A stretch of 64,000 nt of DNA, from positions 1,302,001 to 1,366,000 of the forward strand of contig CANLVP010000001.1 of the NCBI GenBank assembly GCA_947494675.1, in the 5' to 3' direction. Position numbers and translations under genes: made by a program. Numbering within the stretch: position 1 is the stretch's first letter; every line of letters starts with the position of its first letter. The DNA is from an uncultured Paracoccaceae bacterium. GTDB taxonomy: Bacteria; Pseudomonadota; Alphaproteobacteria; Rhodobacterales; Rhodobacteraceae. Below are positions 34,139 through 42,524 of the stretch, piece after piece. Under the pieces are notes generated by a model that searched no databases, was not told the DNA's origin, and saw only the letters and a list, made by a program, of their open reading frames with translations.

Positions 34139-35302
34139 TTAGGCACCCAGCGCCCGCAACAGATCGCGGCTGATAATGTGGCGCTGAATCTCGGACGTGC
34201 CGTCCCAGATCCGTTCCACCCGTGCATCACGCCAGAACCGTTCAAGTGGGTAGTCATCCATCAGCCCCATGCCGCCATGGATCTGGATCGCAGCATCGGT
34301 GACCCGTGCCAGCATTTCAGAGGCATAGAGCTTTGCGCTCGCAATCTCGCGGTTTGCGGGCAGACCTTTGTCGAGCCTGTCGGCTGCTGCCAGCGTCAGC
34401 AGGTCGGCTGCGTCAATCTCTGTGATCATATCAGCCAGTTGAAAGCTAACGCCCTGAAATTTGCCGATTTTCTGGCCGAATTGTTCACGCTCTGCCGCGT
34501 AGTTCAGTGCGTAGTCAAAACAGCGGCGGGCGCGGCCAACTGACATGGTGGCGACGGTAATCCGCGTGGCATAAAGCCATTCGTTCATCACATCAAAACC
34601 GCCATCGACCTCGCCCAGCACCTGTGCATCGGGCAGGCGGCAGTCGTCAAATTCAAGGATCATGTTCTTGTAGCCGCGATGGCTGACCGATTTGTACCCG
34701 TCGCGGATCGTGAAACCGGGCGTGCCGCGATCGACCAGAAAGGTGGTGATCCGCTTTTTGGGGCCGCGGGGCGTTTCATCCTCTCCGGTAGCCACAAAGA
34801 CGATCAGGAAATCGGCGTGATCGGCGCCTGAGATGAAGTGTTTGGTCCCGTTCAAAACCCAGTCACCGCCATCACGCACGGCCACGCATTTCATGCCCCG
34901 CACATCGGACCCGGCACCGGGTTCCGTCATTGCCAAAGCGTCCATCCGTTCGCCACGCACCGCGGGCATCAGGTAACGCTCAATCTGCTCATCTTTGCAG
35001 GCCATCAGGATATTTTGTGGCCGTCCAAAAAAGTGACTCAGCGCCATAGACCCGCGCCCCAATTCCCGTTCGACAAGGGCGAATTCGACGTGGTTCAACC
35101 CGGCACAACCGACGCTTTCGGGAAAGTTACAGGCGTAAAACCCCAGTGATAGAGTCTTATTCTTGATTTCTTGCGCGATCTCCGCAGGGACGTCGCCGGT
35201 GCGTTCGACAAGCTCTTCGTGGGGGTAAATTTCGTTCTCGACAAATGTGCGGACAGTGTCCGCGATCATCTTGTGTTCGTCTGTCAGGCCATAGGTGGTC
35301 AT
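34139..35302 (-). CDS. Acyl-CoA dehydrogenase
   Basis: A 387-residue FAD acyl-CoA dehydrogenase. Signatures are ALAMTEPGAGSDVRGMKCVAV (about residues 120-140), WVLNGTKHFISGADHADFLI, YAAEREQFGQKIGKFQGVSFQLADM and IQIHGGMGLMDDYPLERFWRDARVERIWDGTSEIQRHI, here quoted in parts. The catalytic glutamate likely lies near IWDGTSE. First gene of a tight operon with the ADP-forming ligase and CaiD. That context suggests a betaine-type acyl-CoA (for example gamma-butyrobetainyl-CoA), but ordinary short-chain acyl-CoA cannot be excluded. The 177 bases upstream to the hydroxylase gene must hold the promoter. Confidence 0.92.
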   Translation of the reverse strand: MTTYGLTDEHKMIADTVRTFVENEIYPHEELVERTGDVPAEIAQEIKNKTLSLGFYACNFPESVGCAGLNHVEFALVERELGRGSMALSHFFGRPQNILMACKDEQIERYLMPAVRGERMDALAMTEPGAGSDVRGMKCVAVRDGGDWVLNGTKHFISGADHADFLIVFVATGEDETPRGPKKRITTFLVDRGTPGFTIRDGYKSVSHRGYKNMILEFDDCRLPDAQVLGEVDGGFDVMNEWLYATRITVATMSVGRARRCFDYALNYAAEREQFGQKIGKFQGVSFQLADMITEIDAADLLTLAAADRLDKGLPANREIASAKLYASEMLARVTDAAIQIHGGMGLMDDYPLERFWRDARVERIWDGTSEIQRHIISRDLLRALGA

Positions 35303-35479
35303 GTCGCTGCCTTTTGCATGTCTGGAAAGGTGTTTGGGTCCGTCCAGACGTCAGGCAGGCAGGCGCAGCAAGCTCCGCCAGTTGGTCCGCGTGTCATCAA
35401 CAGGCATACGGGCATAGCGGGGATGTAGGGTCATCAACATGGTCCCAGCATCACCCAATTTCGTCACGCCGCGCAACCC

Positions 35480-36445
35480 TTATGCCCCGGGCCGTTTGCG
35501 GTTGCGCAAACGCTCTTTCATCATCGCCTTGCCCGCGTCGGTGCCATCATGAAAAGTGCCGAACCAGCTATCCCAAGGCATTTCCATGGTGCCGTAGTTC
35601 ACCTCAAAAAAGCGGTGATGCAGCTGGTGATGGAAGTTCCCAAGATGCAGGCGTTTGCGACCCGCGGCCCAGACGCCTTCGAACCCGGTATGCGTGGTGA
35701 TCGCGTAGAGCCCGTAGAACATCAGGTGAAAGATCAGGTGGATCGGGTGGGTCGGCACGACAAAGTGGATCAGTGCGGTGCCGAAATAGAACACATGTTC
35801 AACCGGGTGCATCGACAGGCCGGACCATGGGCCAATGTCGGTGTTGCGGTGATGCAGCGCATGGAACCGATAGAACAGATCGGTGTGCAGCAGCCGGTGA
35901 ATCCAGTAGAAATACAGGCTCTCCCAGATCGGGATCAGCGGAAAGATCAGCAGAAACCAGATCGGATTGCTGGCGAGTGTGATCGTGGGCGCAAAGCCAT
36001 TGGCCATGGACCACCAGATCAGCGCCTCATACCCCGACCAGATGGTGACGCCGGAGGCCAGCGCCCAGAACATGTTGTCGGCCAATTGGCTGTCAAAGCT
36101 GAACATGCGGCCCCGGCGCGGGTAGGGGCGCGGGTCGTATTTGTGGTCGGTGCCCTGCAGTTTGGCCGCGTGAAAGATCAGGTGCAGCGTATGGGCCACA
36201 ACAAAGGTGAGCACCAGATTGCGCAGCCAGATCATAGCGATCCAGGCCCCCGGTGTGGCTGCCTGTTCCAGCGTTGGCGCGGCGAACCAGAACGACAGGC
36301 AAGCCAGCGCGGCAATCGCCAGATTGATCGACAATGGGAACCAGCTGCCCGCATACCACCTGAGCACCGCGCGCCCATCCAGTGGTCGCCGCCACAGCGG
36401 GTTCACCTTGATCGGCAGGTCCGGCAGGTGGTTCCACTCTGCCAT
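35480..36445 (-). CDS. Sterol desaturase / fatty acid hydroxylase family membrane di-iron protein
   Basis: A 321-residue integral membrane oxygenase with the eight-histidine di-iron pattern: HTLHLIFH (about residues 86-93), YFYWIHRLLHTDLFYRFHALHHRN and GNFHHQLHHRFFEVNYG. Four or so membrane helices lie between them. A final RERLRNRKRPG tail is basic. Substrate unknown. Related proteins hydroxylate sterols, carotenoids or lipids. A link with the carotenoid genes is not indicated by proximity. Same strand as, and 10 bases downstream of, the class II aldolase gene. Confidence 0.9.
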   Translation of the reverse strand: MAEWNHLPDLPIKVNPLWRRPLDGRAVLRWYAGSWFPLSINLAIAALACLSFWFAAPTLEQAATPGAWIAMIWLRNLVLTFVVAHTLHLIFHAAKLQGTDHKYDPRPYPRRGRMFSFDSQLADNMFWALASGVTIWSGYEALIWWSMANGFAPTITLASNPIWFLLIFPLIPIWESLYFYWIHRLLHTDLFYRFHALHHRNTDIGPWSGLSMHPVEHVFYFGTALIHFVVPTHPIHLIFHLMFYGLYAITTHTGFEGVWAAGRKRLHLGNFHHQLHHRFFEVNYGTMEMPWDSWFGTFHDGTDAGKAMMKERLRNRKRPGA

Positions 36446-36455
36446 GGGTCAGGCG

Positions 36456-37202
36456 TCACTGCGCATAGGTTGATCCCTCTTCATCCAAGAGCAGCTTGAT
36501 CTCGGACAGGAACTTATCATCAAGGGGGTATTCCTCGATCTGTTGGGCGGTCTTTTCGGCGATGTGATCGGGGATCAGCCGCAGGGGCTGGCCGGTTTGC
36601 AGGGCGCGGATGTAGGTCTGGGCGGCGCGTTCAAAATGGTAGAGCCGGTTGAACGTGTCCGCGATGGTGTCGCCAATCACAAGGCAGCCGTGGTTGCCCA
36701 TGATCATCACCTTCTTGCGCGGGTCGGTGAACATGGCGGCACAGCGCGCGCCTTCGTCCTCGAACGCCAGCCCACCGTAGTCGCCGTCGATGATCACCCG
36801 GTTATGAAAGATGCAGCCGTTCTGATCGATGGGGTAAAGCGTACTGTCAGCCAGACAGGCCAGCACCGTCGCATGCACCGAATGCACATGCATCGCGCAA
36901 CGGGCGTGGGGCACCAGCCGGTGGATGCCGCCGTGCAACCCCCATGCGGTCGGGTCCGGCGCGTTTGGCCCTTTCAGCGTGTCAGGGTCATTGGCGTCCA
37001 CCACGATCATGTCGCTGGCCTTGACCCGCTCAAAGTGCATCTGATTGGGGTTCATCAGGAACTGCGTGCCGTCGTCGTTGATCGCAAAGCTAAAGTGGTT
37101 TGCCACAGCCTCGTGCATGTCCAGCCGTGCGGTCCAGCGAAAGGCGGCGGCCAGATCGACGCGTTCGGCCCAGTGGGTCATGTTGTGATGCGGTGCGTTC
37201 AT
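36456..37202 (-). CDS. Class II aldolase/adducin-domain protein
   Basis: A 248-residue protein of the class II aldolase/adducin fold. ATG 37202 with GGGGGA upstream is chosen. The extra 79 open codons upstream are unlikely to be coding. Zinc ligands are recognisable in CAMHVHSVHATVLA (HxH) and the later MIMGNHGCLVIGDT. HEAVANHFSFAIN is the usual substrate-loop region. Members include sugar-phosphate aldolases, epimerases and decarboxylases, and the specificity is not readable. It diverges from the small ORF and sugar dehydrogenase at 37372, with about 170 bases between. Confidence 0.9.
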   Translation of the reverse strand: MNAPHHNMTHWAERVDLAAAFRWTARLDMHEAVANHFSFAINDDGTQFLMNPNQMHFERVKASDMIVVDANDPDTLKGPNAPDPTAWGLHGGIHRLVPHARCAMHVHSVHATVLACLADSTLYPIDQNGCIFHNRVIIDGDYGGLAFEDEGARCAAMFTDPRKKVMIMGNHGCLVIGDTIADTFNRLYHFERAAQTYIRALQTGQPLRLIPDHIAEKTAQQIEEYPLDDKFLSEIKLLLDEEGSTYAQ

Positions 37203-37371
37203 GAATGTATCCCCCGTTTTGCCCATCTGACAGCAGGTCAGCCCGCCGATCCAGTCCAAAAGCGGCAAAATACCGGTCCGGTTTGGCCGATGCGACGGGT
37301 GATTGATGTTGAAACGGGGGGCGTTTGCTGTGAAAGCTGATCCCGCTTTACTCTGTTCCAAGGAGCTGTTG

Positions 37372-37458
37372 ATGACGTTGAAGCTTGCGATTTGGCCCCG
37401 GGCGTTGCGCGCGCATGACGGGTTTGGCGGCCATGCCATCGGTCAGGAGGCGCATTGA
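37372..37458 (+). CDS. 28-residue leader ORF before the sugar dehydrogenase
   Basis: ATG 37372 is preceded by a perfect AAGGAG with six bases spacing. The product is MTLKLAIWPRALRAHDGFGG plus eight residues and ends with TGA overlapping the ATG of the next gene (TGATG). No conserved family is recognised. It may be a leader peptide that couples translation to the dehydrogenase or the remnant of a gene. A perfect ribosome site with coupled stop makes translation plausible. Confidence 0.45.
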   Translation: MTLKLAIWPRALRAHDGFGGHAIGQEAH

Positions 37459-38372
37459 TGGCCCGCCCAATCGCCCTCATAGGGATCGGCGACATCGCCA
37501 AGGCGCAGCATATCCCAACCATCGACGCCTCTCCCGATTGGGTGCTGGCGGCAGCGGCGAACCGGTCGCACCGCGAGATGTCTGTGCCTTTCTACAACGA
37601 TACCGCAGCACTTTTGGCGGCGCACCCGGATGTGGATTGCGTCTCACTTGCACTGCCACCGGTGCCCCGGTTCGAAGCCGCGATGGCGGCGATCGCGGCG
37701 GGTCGGCATGTGATGTTGGAAAAACCACCCGGCGCGACCTTGTCCGAGATCGCGATCATGCAGGCGGCGGCGGAAGAGGCGGGCGTGGTTCTTTATGCCT
37801 CTTGGCACAGCCGGTCGGCGGCAGGCGTGCCGCGGGCCAAGGCCTGGCTTGCGGGTAAGACCATCACGCGCTGTCACATCCAGTGGCATGAGCGGGTCTT
37901 TGAATACCACAAATCGCTCAGCTGGGAATCGCAGGCCGGTGGCATGGGTGTCTTTGATCCTGGCATCAACGCGCTGTCGATCATGACAGAGATCTTGCCG
38001 CAGCAAGTATCGCTGACATCATCAGAGCTATTGTTTCCCGAAAACTGGGAGACGCCGATTGCCGCCAAGCTTGTCTTTTCCGGCGGCGTGACGGCTGATT
38101 TCGACTGGCGGCATCAGGGCCCCGGCGACATCTGGCGGATCACCGTTGAAACGGATGCGGGTGTGCTGATGCTGGACAACGGCGGCCAGCATCTGTTCAT
38201 CGATGATGCCGCTGTCGACGTGGGGCCGCATGACGAATACGCAGGCCTTTACGCGCGGTTTGCGGATCTTGTGGCGAGGGGTCAGTCACACGTTGATCTG
38301 TCGCCCATGGTGCATGTGGCCGATGCCCTGACCCTGGGCCGCCGCGAGATCGTCGCGCCATTTGATATCTAA
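37458..38372 (+). CDS. Gfo/Idh/MocA oxidoreductase, D-galactose/L-arabinose 1-dehydrogenase type
   Basis: A 304-residue NAD(P) oxidoreductase. The Rossmann start is PIALIGIGDIAKAQHIPTID and the catalytic lysine segment is GRHVMLEKPPGATLSE. The C-terminal half has ATWHSR-like ASWHSRSAAGV, GGMGVFDPGINALSIMTEILP and LSPMVHVADALTLGRRE. These match L-arabinose/D-galactose 1-dehydrogenases of the oxidative non-phosphorylative route. The substrate assignment comes from memory of that family. The ATG at 37458 overlaps the leader ORF stop. No other sugar genes are nearby, except possibly the divergent class II aldolase. Confidence 0.82.
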   Translation: MARPIALIGIGDIAKAQHIPTIDASPDWVLAAAANRSHREMSVPFYNDTAALLAAHPDVDCVSLALPPVPRFEAAMAAIAAGRHVMLEKPPGATLSEIAIMQAAAEEAGVVLYASWHSRSAAGVPRAKAWLAGKTITRCHIQWHERVFEYHKSLSWESQAGGMGVFDPGINALSIMTEILPQQVSLTSSELLFPENWETPIAAKLVFSGGVTADFDWRHQGPGDIWRITVETDAGVLMLDNGGQHLFIDDAAVDVGPHDEYAGLYARFADLVARGQSHVDLSPMVHVADALTLGRREIVAPFDI

Positions 38373-38480
38373 GACAGGAGCGCGCAAGCGCGCGCGATGT
38401 TTTGCGCCGCCATGCGGCGTCGCGATCCAAGGGGGCCAGCCCCCTCGGGCTCCCCCGAGATATTTTCATTCCGAAGAAAG
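38373..38480. repeat. Compound hairpin region with the GAGATATTTT box (copy 1)
   Basis: Follows the sugar dehydrogenase stop. Four hairpins stand in a row: GCGCGC-AA-GCGCGC, CGCCGC-CAT-GCGGCG, GGGGGC-CA-GCCCCC and TCGGG-CTC-CCCCGA. The last continues into GAGATATTTTCATTCCGAAG. The last box recurs at 51854-51890 and 58229-58263. It is likely an extragenic repeat family that also terminates transcription. The remaining bases to preT at 38567 are A/T-rich and probably hold its promoter. Confidence 0.65.
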
Positions 38481-38566
38481 TTCAGGCAAAGCGCTAAAAA
38501 TTTACCGTTTGATAAAAAATGAAACTGTGGCAGGCTGCGTTTCAGGATTCATCTGATGGAGTGAGC

Positions 38567-39898
38567 ATGGCTGATGTGATGACCCCCGGACTGGCCACGG
38601 GCCGATTGCCTGCCGAGGCTTTGGCAGAGAATTTTGAGGATTTGCATCCCGCATTGACCCCGCATGAGGCGGTGGTGGCGGCAGATCGGTGCTACTTTTG
38701 CCATGATGCACCTTGTGTGACGGCCTGTCCGACCGACATCGACATCCCGCTTTTTATCCGCCAGATCAGCACTGGCACGGCGGAGGCGGCGGCCCGGACG
38801 ATCTTTGACCAGAACATCCTTGGCGGCATGTGCGCGCGGGTCTGTCCGACCGAAGACCTCTGCGAGGGCGCTTGTGTGCGCGAGATCGCGGAAGGTAAGC
38901 CCGTTGAGATTGGCCGCTTGCAGCGCCATGCCACCGATACGCTGATGGCGCGTCAGGGCCATCCGTTTGAACGAGCACCCAGCACTGGCAAGCGCGTTGC
39001 CGTCGTGGGTGCGGGGCCTGCGGGTCTTGCTTGCGCGCATCGGTTGGCGATGTTGGGCCATGACGTCGTGCTGCTTGAGGCCAAGGGCAAAGCGGGCGGT
39101 CTGAATGAGTTTGGGATTGCTGCCTATAAGGCCACCGACGACATTGCCGCGCGCGAGGTGGAATGGCTGATGGGTGTCGGCGGGATTGAGCTGCACACCG
39201 GCCAGATTTTGGGCGAGAGCTTTCAACTGGAAGAGCTTGCCGGATCATTTGACGCGGTCTTCCTTGGTACGGGCCTGAGCGGTGTGAACGCGCTGGGCGT
39301 TGCGGGCGAAGACCTTGATGATGTGGTCGACGCGGTGCGGTTCATCGCGCATTTGCGGCAGGCCAAGGATATGACCGCGCTGCCCATTGGGCGGAATGTC
39401 GTGGTAATCGGTGGCGGCATGACCGCGATTGACGCCGCTGTGCAATCCAAGCTGTTGGGTGCGCAGAACGTCACGCTGGCCTATCGCCGGGGCCGCGACC
39501 AGATGGGAGCCAGCGCTTATGAGCAGGACCTTGCGGCGTCCAAGGGTGTGAACCTCATGTTCAACGTGCAGCCGAAAGAGGCGCATGCCGACGCCGACGA
39601 ATATCTTGCCGAGATTGAGCTGGAATATACCGCCGATGATGGCAGCGGCCTAAAAGGCACGGGCGAGACTGTGCGCCTGCCTGCCGATCAGCTCTTCAGT
39701 GCGATTGGGCAGACACTGACGCTTGATGCGGGGCTGGAATTGGACGGGCGTAAGATCGCGGTGGGGCCAACCGGGCGGACCAGTCGCGAAGGCGTCTGGG
39801 CCGGGGGCGATTGCACGCCGGGCGATGATCTGACCGTCGTGGCCGTGGCGGAAGGGCGCGACGCAGCGATGGATATTCACCGGACTTTGATGGCATGA
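38567..39898 (+). CDS. preT: NAD-dependent dihydropyrimidine dehydrogenase subunit PreT
   Basis: A 443-residue GltD-like flavoprotein, the electron-input subunit of bacterial dihydropyrimidine dehydrogenase, which reduces uracil and thymine. The N-terminal iron-sulfur helical domain is RCYFCHDAPCVTACPTDIDI and MCARVCPTEDLCEGACVRE. The FAD site is VAVVGAGPAGLACAHRLAMLG and the NAD site is VVVIGGGMTAIDAAVQSKLLG. The C-terminal GGDCTPGDDLTVVAVAEGRDAA closes the fold. ATG 38567 is chosen with GGAG six bases upstream. It overlaps a VOC gene, then preA. Confidence 0.93.
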   Translation: MADVMTPGLATGRLPAEALAENFEDLHPALTPHEAVVAADRCYFCHDAPCVTACPTDIDIPLFIRQISTGTAEAAARTIFDQNILGGMCARVCPTEDLCEGACVREIAEGKPVEIGRLQRHATDTLMARQGHPFERAPSTGKRVAVVGAGPAGLACAHRLAMLGHDVVLLEAKGKAGGLNEFGIAAYKATDDIAAREVEWLMGVGGIELHTGQILGESFQLEELAGSFDAVFLGTGLSGVNALGVAGEDLDDVVDAVRFIAHLRQAKDMTALPIGRNVVVIGGGMTAIDAAVQSKLLGAQNVTLAYRRGRDQMGASAYEQDLAASKGVNLMFNVQPKEAHADADEYLAEIELEYTADDGSGLKGTGETVRLPADQLFSAIGQTLTLDAGLELDGRKIAVGPTGRTSREGVWAGGDCTPGDDLTVVAVAEGRDAAMDIHRTLMA

Positions 39899-40257
39899 GC
39901 ACCTACACCGCAGGCCGAAACATCGCGATGAAAATCCCGCTACGGGACTATGACGCGGTTGTGCGGTTCTACACCGAAACCTTGGGGTTTCCGGTCATTG
40001 ATGCGGACGAGAGTTGCACGGTGGTTGAATTTGGCCACGTGCGGCTGAACCTCGACAGGGTGCCGCACCAAAGTCAGACAGACGTCTGGTTCCAGGTTCA
40101 AACCAAGGATGTTTCTGCCGCAAAGCAGAAACTCGAAGGCGATGGCGTGACAATGTGTGGTGAAGTCGAACCGCTGCCTGATGGATACGATGGCTTTTGG
40201 ATCACTGCCCCCAACGGGGTTATTCACTTGATTGATGCAGCACAGGGAAGGACCTGA
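39895..40257 (+). CDS. VOC-fold (glyoxalase/bleomycin resistance-like) protein in the pre operon
   Basis: A 120-residue vicinal-oxygen-chelate protein. It has the beta-alpha-beta-beta-beta half-repeats: IPLRDYDAVVRFYTETLGFPV, then CTVVEFGHVRLNLDRV, then KQKLEGDGVTMCGE and ITAPNGVIHLIDA. Metal ligands are not clearly conserved (the usual His and Glu positions are uncertain), so a binding rather than catalytic role is possible. Overlaps preT by four bases and lies one base before preA, so it is certainly co-expressed with pyrimidine reduction. Function unknown. Confidence 0.85.
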   Translation: MSTYTAGRNIAMKIPLRDYDAVVRFYTETLGFPVIDADESCTVVEFGHVRLNLDRVPHQSQTDVWFQVQTKDVSAAKQKLEGDGVTMCGEVEPLPDGYDGFWITAPNGVIHLIDAAQGRT

Positions 40258-40258
40258 C

Positions 40259-41563
40259 ATGGCTGATCTGACAACAGACTTTCTGGGCATCAAAAGCCCC
40301 AACCCATTCTGGCTGGCAAGCGCGCCGCCGACGGACAAGGAATACAACGTGCGCCGCGCGTTTGAGGCGGGTTGGGGCGGTGTCGTCTGGAAGACGCTGG
40401 GGTCCGAAGGGCCGCCGGTCGTCAACGTCAATGGCCCGCGTTATGGCGCGATTTATGGTGCGGATCGGCGTCTCTTGGGGCTCAACAATATTGAGTTGAT
40501 CACCGACCGTCCGCTGGAAACCAATCTTGAGGAAATGGCGCGGGTGAAGGCCGACTATCCGGACCGCGCGCTGATCGCATCCATCATGGTGCCCTGCGAA
40601 GAGCAGGCCTGGAAAGATATCCTCCCGCGGGTGGCTGAAACAAATGCCGATGGGATCGAGCTGAATTTCGGCTGCCCGCACGGGATGTCTGAGCGTGGCA
40701 TGGGCGCGGCGGTTGGGCAGGTGCCCGAATACATCGAAATGGTGACCCGCTGGTGCAAACAATACTACGACCGCCCGGTGATCGTGAAGCTGACGCCGAA
40801 TATCACGGATGTGCGCAAACCGGCGCTGGCGGCCAAGAACGGTGGGGCCGACGCAGTCAGCTTGATCAACACGATCAACTCAATCACCAGCGTCAATCTG
40901 GACACGATGTCGCCCGAACCCTCAATTGACGGCAAGGGCAGCCACGGCGGCTACTGCGGCCCGGCAGTCAAGCCCATCGCGATGTCGATGGTGAGTGAGA
41001 TTGCGCGGCATGAACCCACGCATGGCCTGCCGATTTCCGGCATCGGCGGGATCACCACATGGCGCGACGCGGCAGAGTTCATGGCGCTGGGCTGTGGCAA
41101 TGTGCAGGTCTGCACGGCGGTGATGACCTATGGCTTTAAGATCGTGCAGGAAATGATCTCAGGCCTGTCGCAGTGGATGGATGAAAAGGGGCACCGGAGC
41201 ACTGCAGATTTTATCGGCATGGCGGTCCCGAATGTGACCGATTGGCAGTATCTGAACCTCAACTACGTCGCCAAGGCCAAGATCGATCAGGACAGCTGTA
41301 TCTCTTGCGGGCGCTGCTATGCAGCTTGCGAAGACACCAGCCACCAAGCGATTGCCATGTCTGAGGACCGGACTTTTACCGTCATTGATGAGGAATGCGT
41401 GGCATGTAACCTGTGCGTCGATGTCTGCCCCGTGCAGGACTGCATCAGCATGGTCCCGATGGAGCCGGGTCAGGTCGATCCCCGCACTGGAAAAGTCGTT
41501 GAAAAGGAATACGCCAACTGGACGACACACCCCAATAATCCGGGTGCTGTCGCCGCTGAATAG
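40259..41563 (+). CDS. preA: NAD-dependent dihydropyrimidine dehydrogenase subunit PreA
   Basis: A 434-residue FMN and 4Fe-4S subunit that reduces the pyrimidine ring. TIM-barrel blocks resemble dihydroorotate dehydrogenase: NPFWLASAPPTDKEYNVRRAF, LNFGCPHGMSERGMGAAVGQ, VIVKLTPNITDVRKPALAAK and GIGGITTWRDAAEFMALGCG. The C-terminal ferredoxin domain has CISCGRCYAACEDTSHQAI and CVACNLCVDVCPVQDCISM. The start is ATG 40259. The partner PreT is upstream in the same operon. A bidirectional terminator follows at 41711. Confidence 0.95.
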   Translation: MADLTTDFLGIKSPNPFWLASAPPTDKEYNVRRAFEAGWGGVVWKTLGSEGPPVVNVNGPRYGAIYGADRRLLGLNNIELITDRPLETNLEEMARVKADYPDRALIASIMVPCEEQAWKDILPRVAETNADGIELNFGCPHGMSERGMGAAVGQVPEYIEMVTRWCKQYYDRPVIVKLTPNITDVRKPALAAKNGGADAVSLINTINSITSVNLDTMSPEPSIDGKGSHGGYCGPAVKPIAMSMVSEIARHEPTHGLPISGIGGITTWRDAAEFMALGCGNVQVCTAVMTYGFKIVQEMISGLSQWMDEKGHRSTADFIGMAVPNVTDWQYLNLNYVAKAKIDQDSCISCGRCYAACEDTSHQAIAMSEDRTFTVIDEECVACNLCVDVCPVQDCISMVPMEPGQVDPRTGKVVEKEYANWTTHPNNPGAVAAE

Positions 41564-41710
41564 GCAGGGGTATGGAAAACCTGACTTTCGGTTTTCGGGG
41601 AAAATTGTGCAATATGTCCCCATATGAAGGGTGACGGATTGTGTGAGATCTGAGCGGCTGGTTGTGTGGAGCAACCGCCGCTCAATTCTTTTTGGGGCCG
41701 CGCCCAACAG

Positions 41711-41740
41711 AAAAGGCGGTGCTGAAACACCGCCTTCCCC
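41711..41740. terminator. Bidirectional terminator between preA and the VPLPA gene
   Basis: Nine-base perfect stem AAGGCGGTG-CTGAAA-CACCGCCTT between two convergent genes. AAAA precedes the stem, giving a T-run on the minus strand. It probably serves both directions. Confidence 0.75.
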
Positions 41741-41764
41741 TCACCCTACAAAATTGATTTGCGC

Positions 41765-42403
41765 CTAATGCTCTGGCTTCGACCTGCGCCGGAGTAGAGC
41801 AAGCCCACCCAGACCGCCAAGTAGCAGCGGCAAGCCCGCTGGCAGCGGCACAGGTGTCGTCGTTGTCGGGATGTCTTTGCTGTTTAACGCGGCCACGTCC
41901 CAGACGGTGGTAAAGACACCGCCGCGCGAAAGAAACAGGCCGCCTGTCACCTCTGCCCCATCGGCAAAGCCGAGATCGCTGAGATCAAAGCTCGCACCGT
42001 TAAGTGAAAACCCGCTGGTATTGCCGGGCGCGCCAACCGGAACAAAGTTGTTGGTGCCTTGGATCCAAGGTGCGTTGGGATCCGCCGCAGCAGACAGCCG
42101 GATCACGTTGTTGTTCGTGCCGCCAAAGATGACAAGGTCATCGCCCGCGCCGTTGAACAGGATGTTGTCGGTAAAGAAGATCTCAACAAAAGAGTTGTTG
42201 AGGTTTGAGGCCGTCGACAGATCACCATCTGCCGCGCTGGCCGGAGAGGCCGCAGGGCCCAGCGTCCCGCCGACCGTCAGGGCGATTGTGGCGTTGTCTG
42301 CAAATGCGTTGTCGTCAAAAGTGAACGACCCCACGGTGGCCGCGTTTGCCGCACCGGCAAACAGCGACACCGCAAGTGCCGTCGTCAGGGTTTTTTGAAC
42401 CAT
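41765..42403 (-). CDS. Secreted protein with VPLPA-CTERM sorting signal
   Basis: A 212-residue exported protein. A signal peptide (MVQKTLTTALAVSLFAGAANA) is followed by a beta-rich extracellular part. The C-terminus is PVPLPAGLPLLLGGLGGLALLRRR plus a short tail, that is a VPLPA motif, hydrophobic helix and arginine cluster. This is the Rhodobacterales version of PEP-CTERM, recognised by an exosortase for surface display. No exosortase gene is in the window. The body resembles the mostly uncharacterised PEP-CTERM proteins of marine bacteria. Convergent with preA. Confidence 0.87.
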   Translation of the reverse strand: MVQKTLTTALAVSLFAGAANAATVGSFTFDDNAFADNATIALTVGGTLGPAASPASAADGDLSTASNLNNSFVEIFFTDNILFNGAGDDLVIFGGTNNNVIRLSAAADPNAPWIQGTNNFVPVGAPGNTSGFSLNGASFDLSDLGFADGAEVTGGLFLSRGGVFTTVWDVAALNSKDIPTTTTPVPLPAGLPLLLGGLGGLALLRRRSKPEH

Positions 42404-42496
42404 TTCCCAAATCCATCATTATCAAAACCGTCGCAATTGACGGGTTTCCCATGCCCAAAAGAGAGAGCGGTGACCGCCCCGTCAACGATCCCGGCT

Positions 42497-42524
42497 GGGT
42501 GGTTTTCGTTTCGAAAAACCGCCC
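42497..42524. repeat. Hairpin with inverted partner at 42598-42621
   Basis: GGGTGGTTTT-CGTTTCGA-AAAACCGCCC forms a ten-base stem with one wobble pair. The reverse complement contains GTTTTTCGAAACGAAAA, and nearly the same sequence (GTTTTTCGAAATGAAAA) recurs about 75 bases downstream. The pair fills most of the 260-base gap between the VPLPA gene and the TetR gene, which otherwise contains nothing I can identify. Confidence 0.5.

Noticed and set aside
38373-38480. CRISPR-like or tandem repeat array
   Set aside because: The four hairpins differ in sequence and have no regular repeat-spacer pattern. No cas genes are near.
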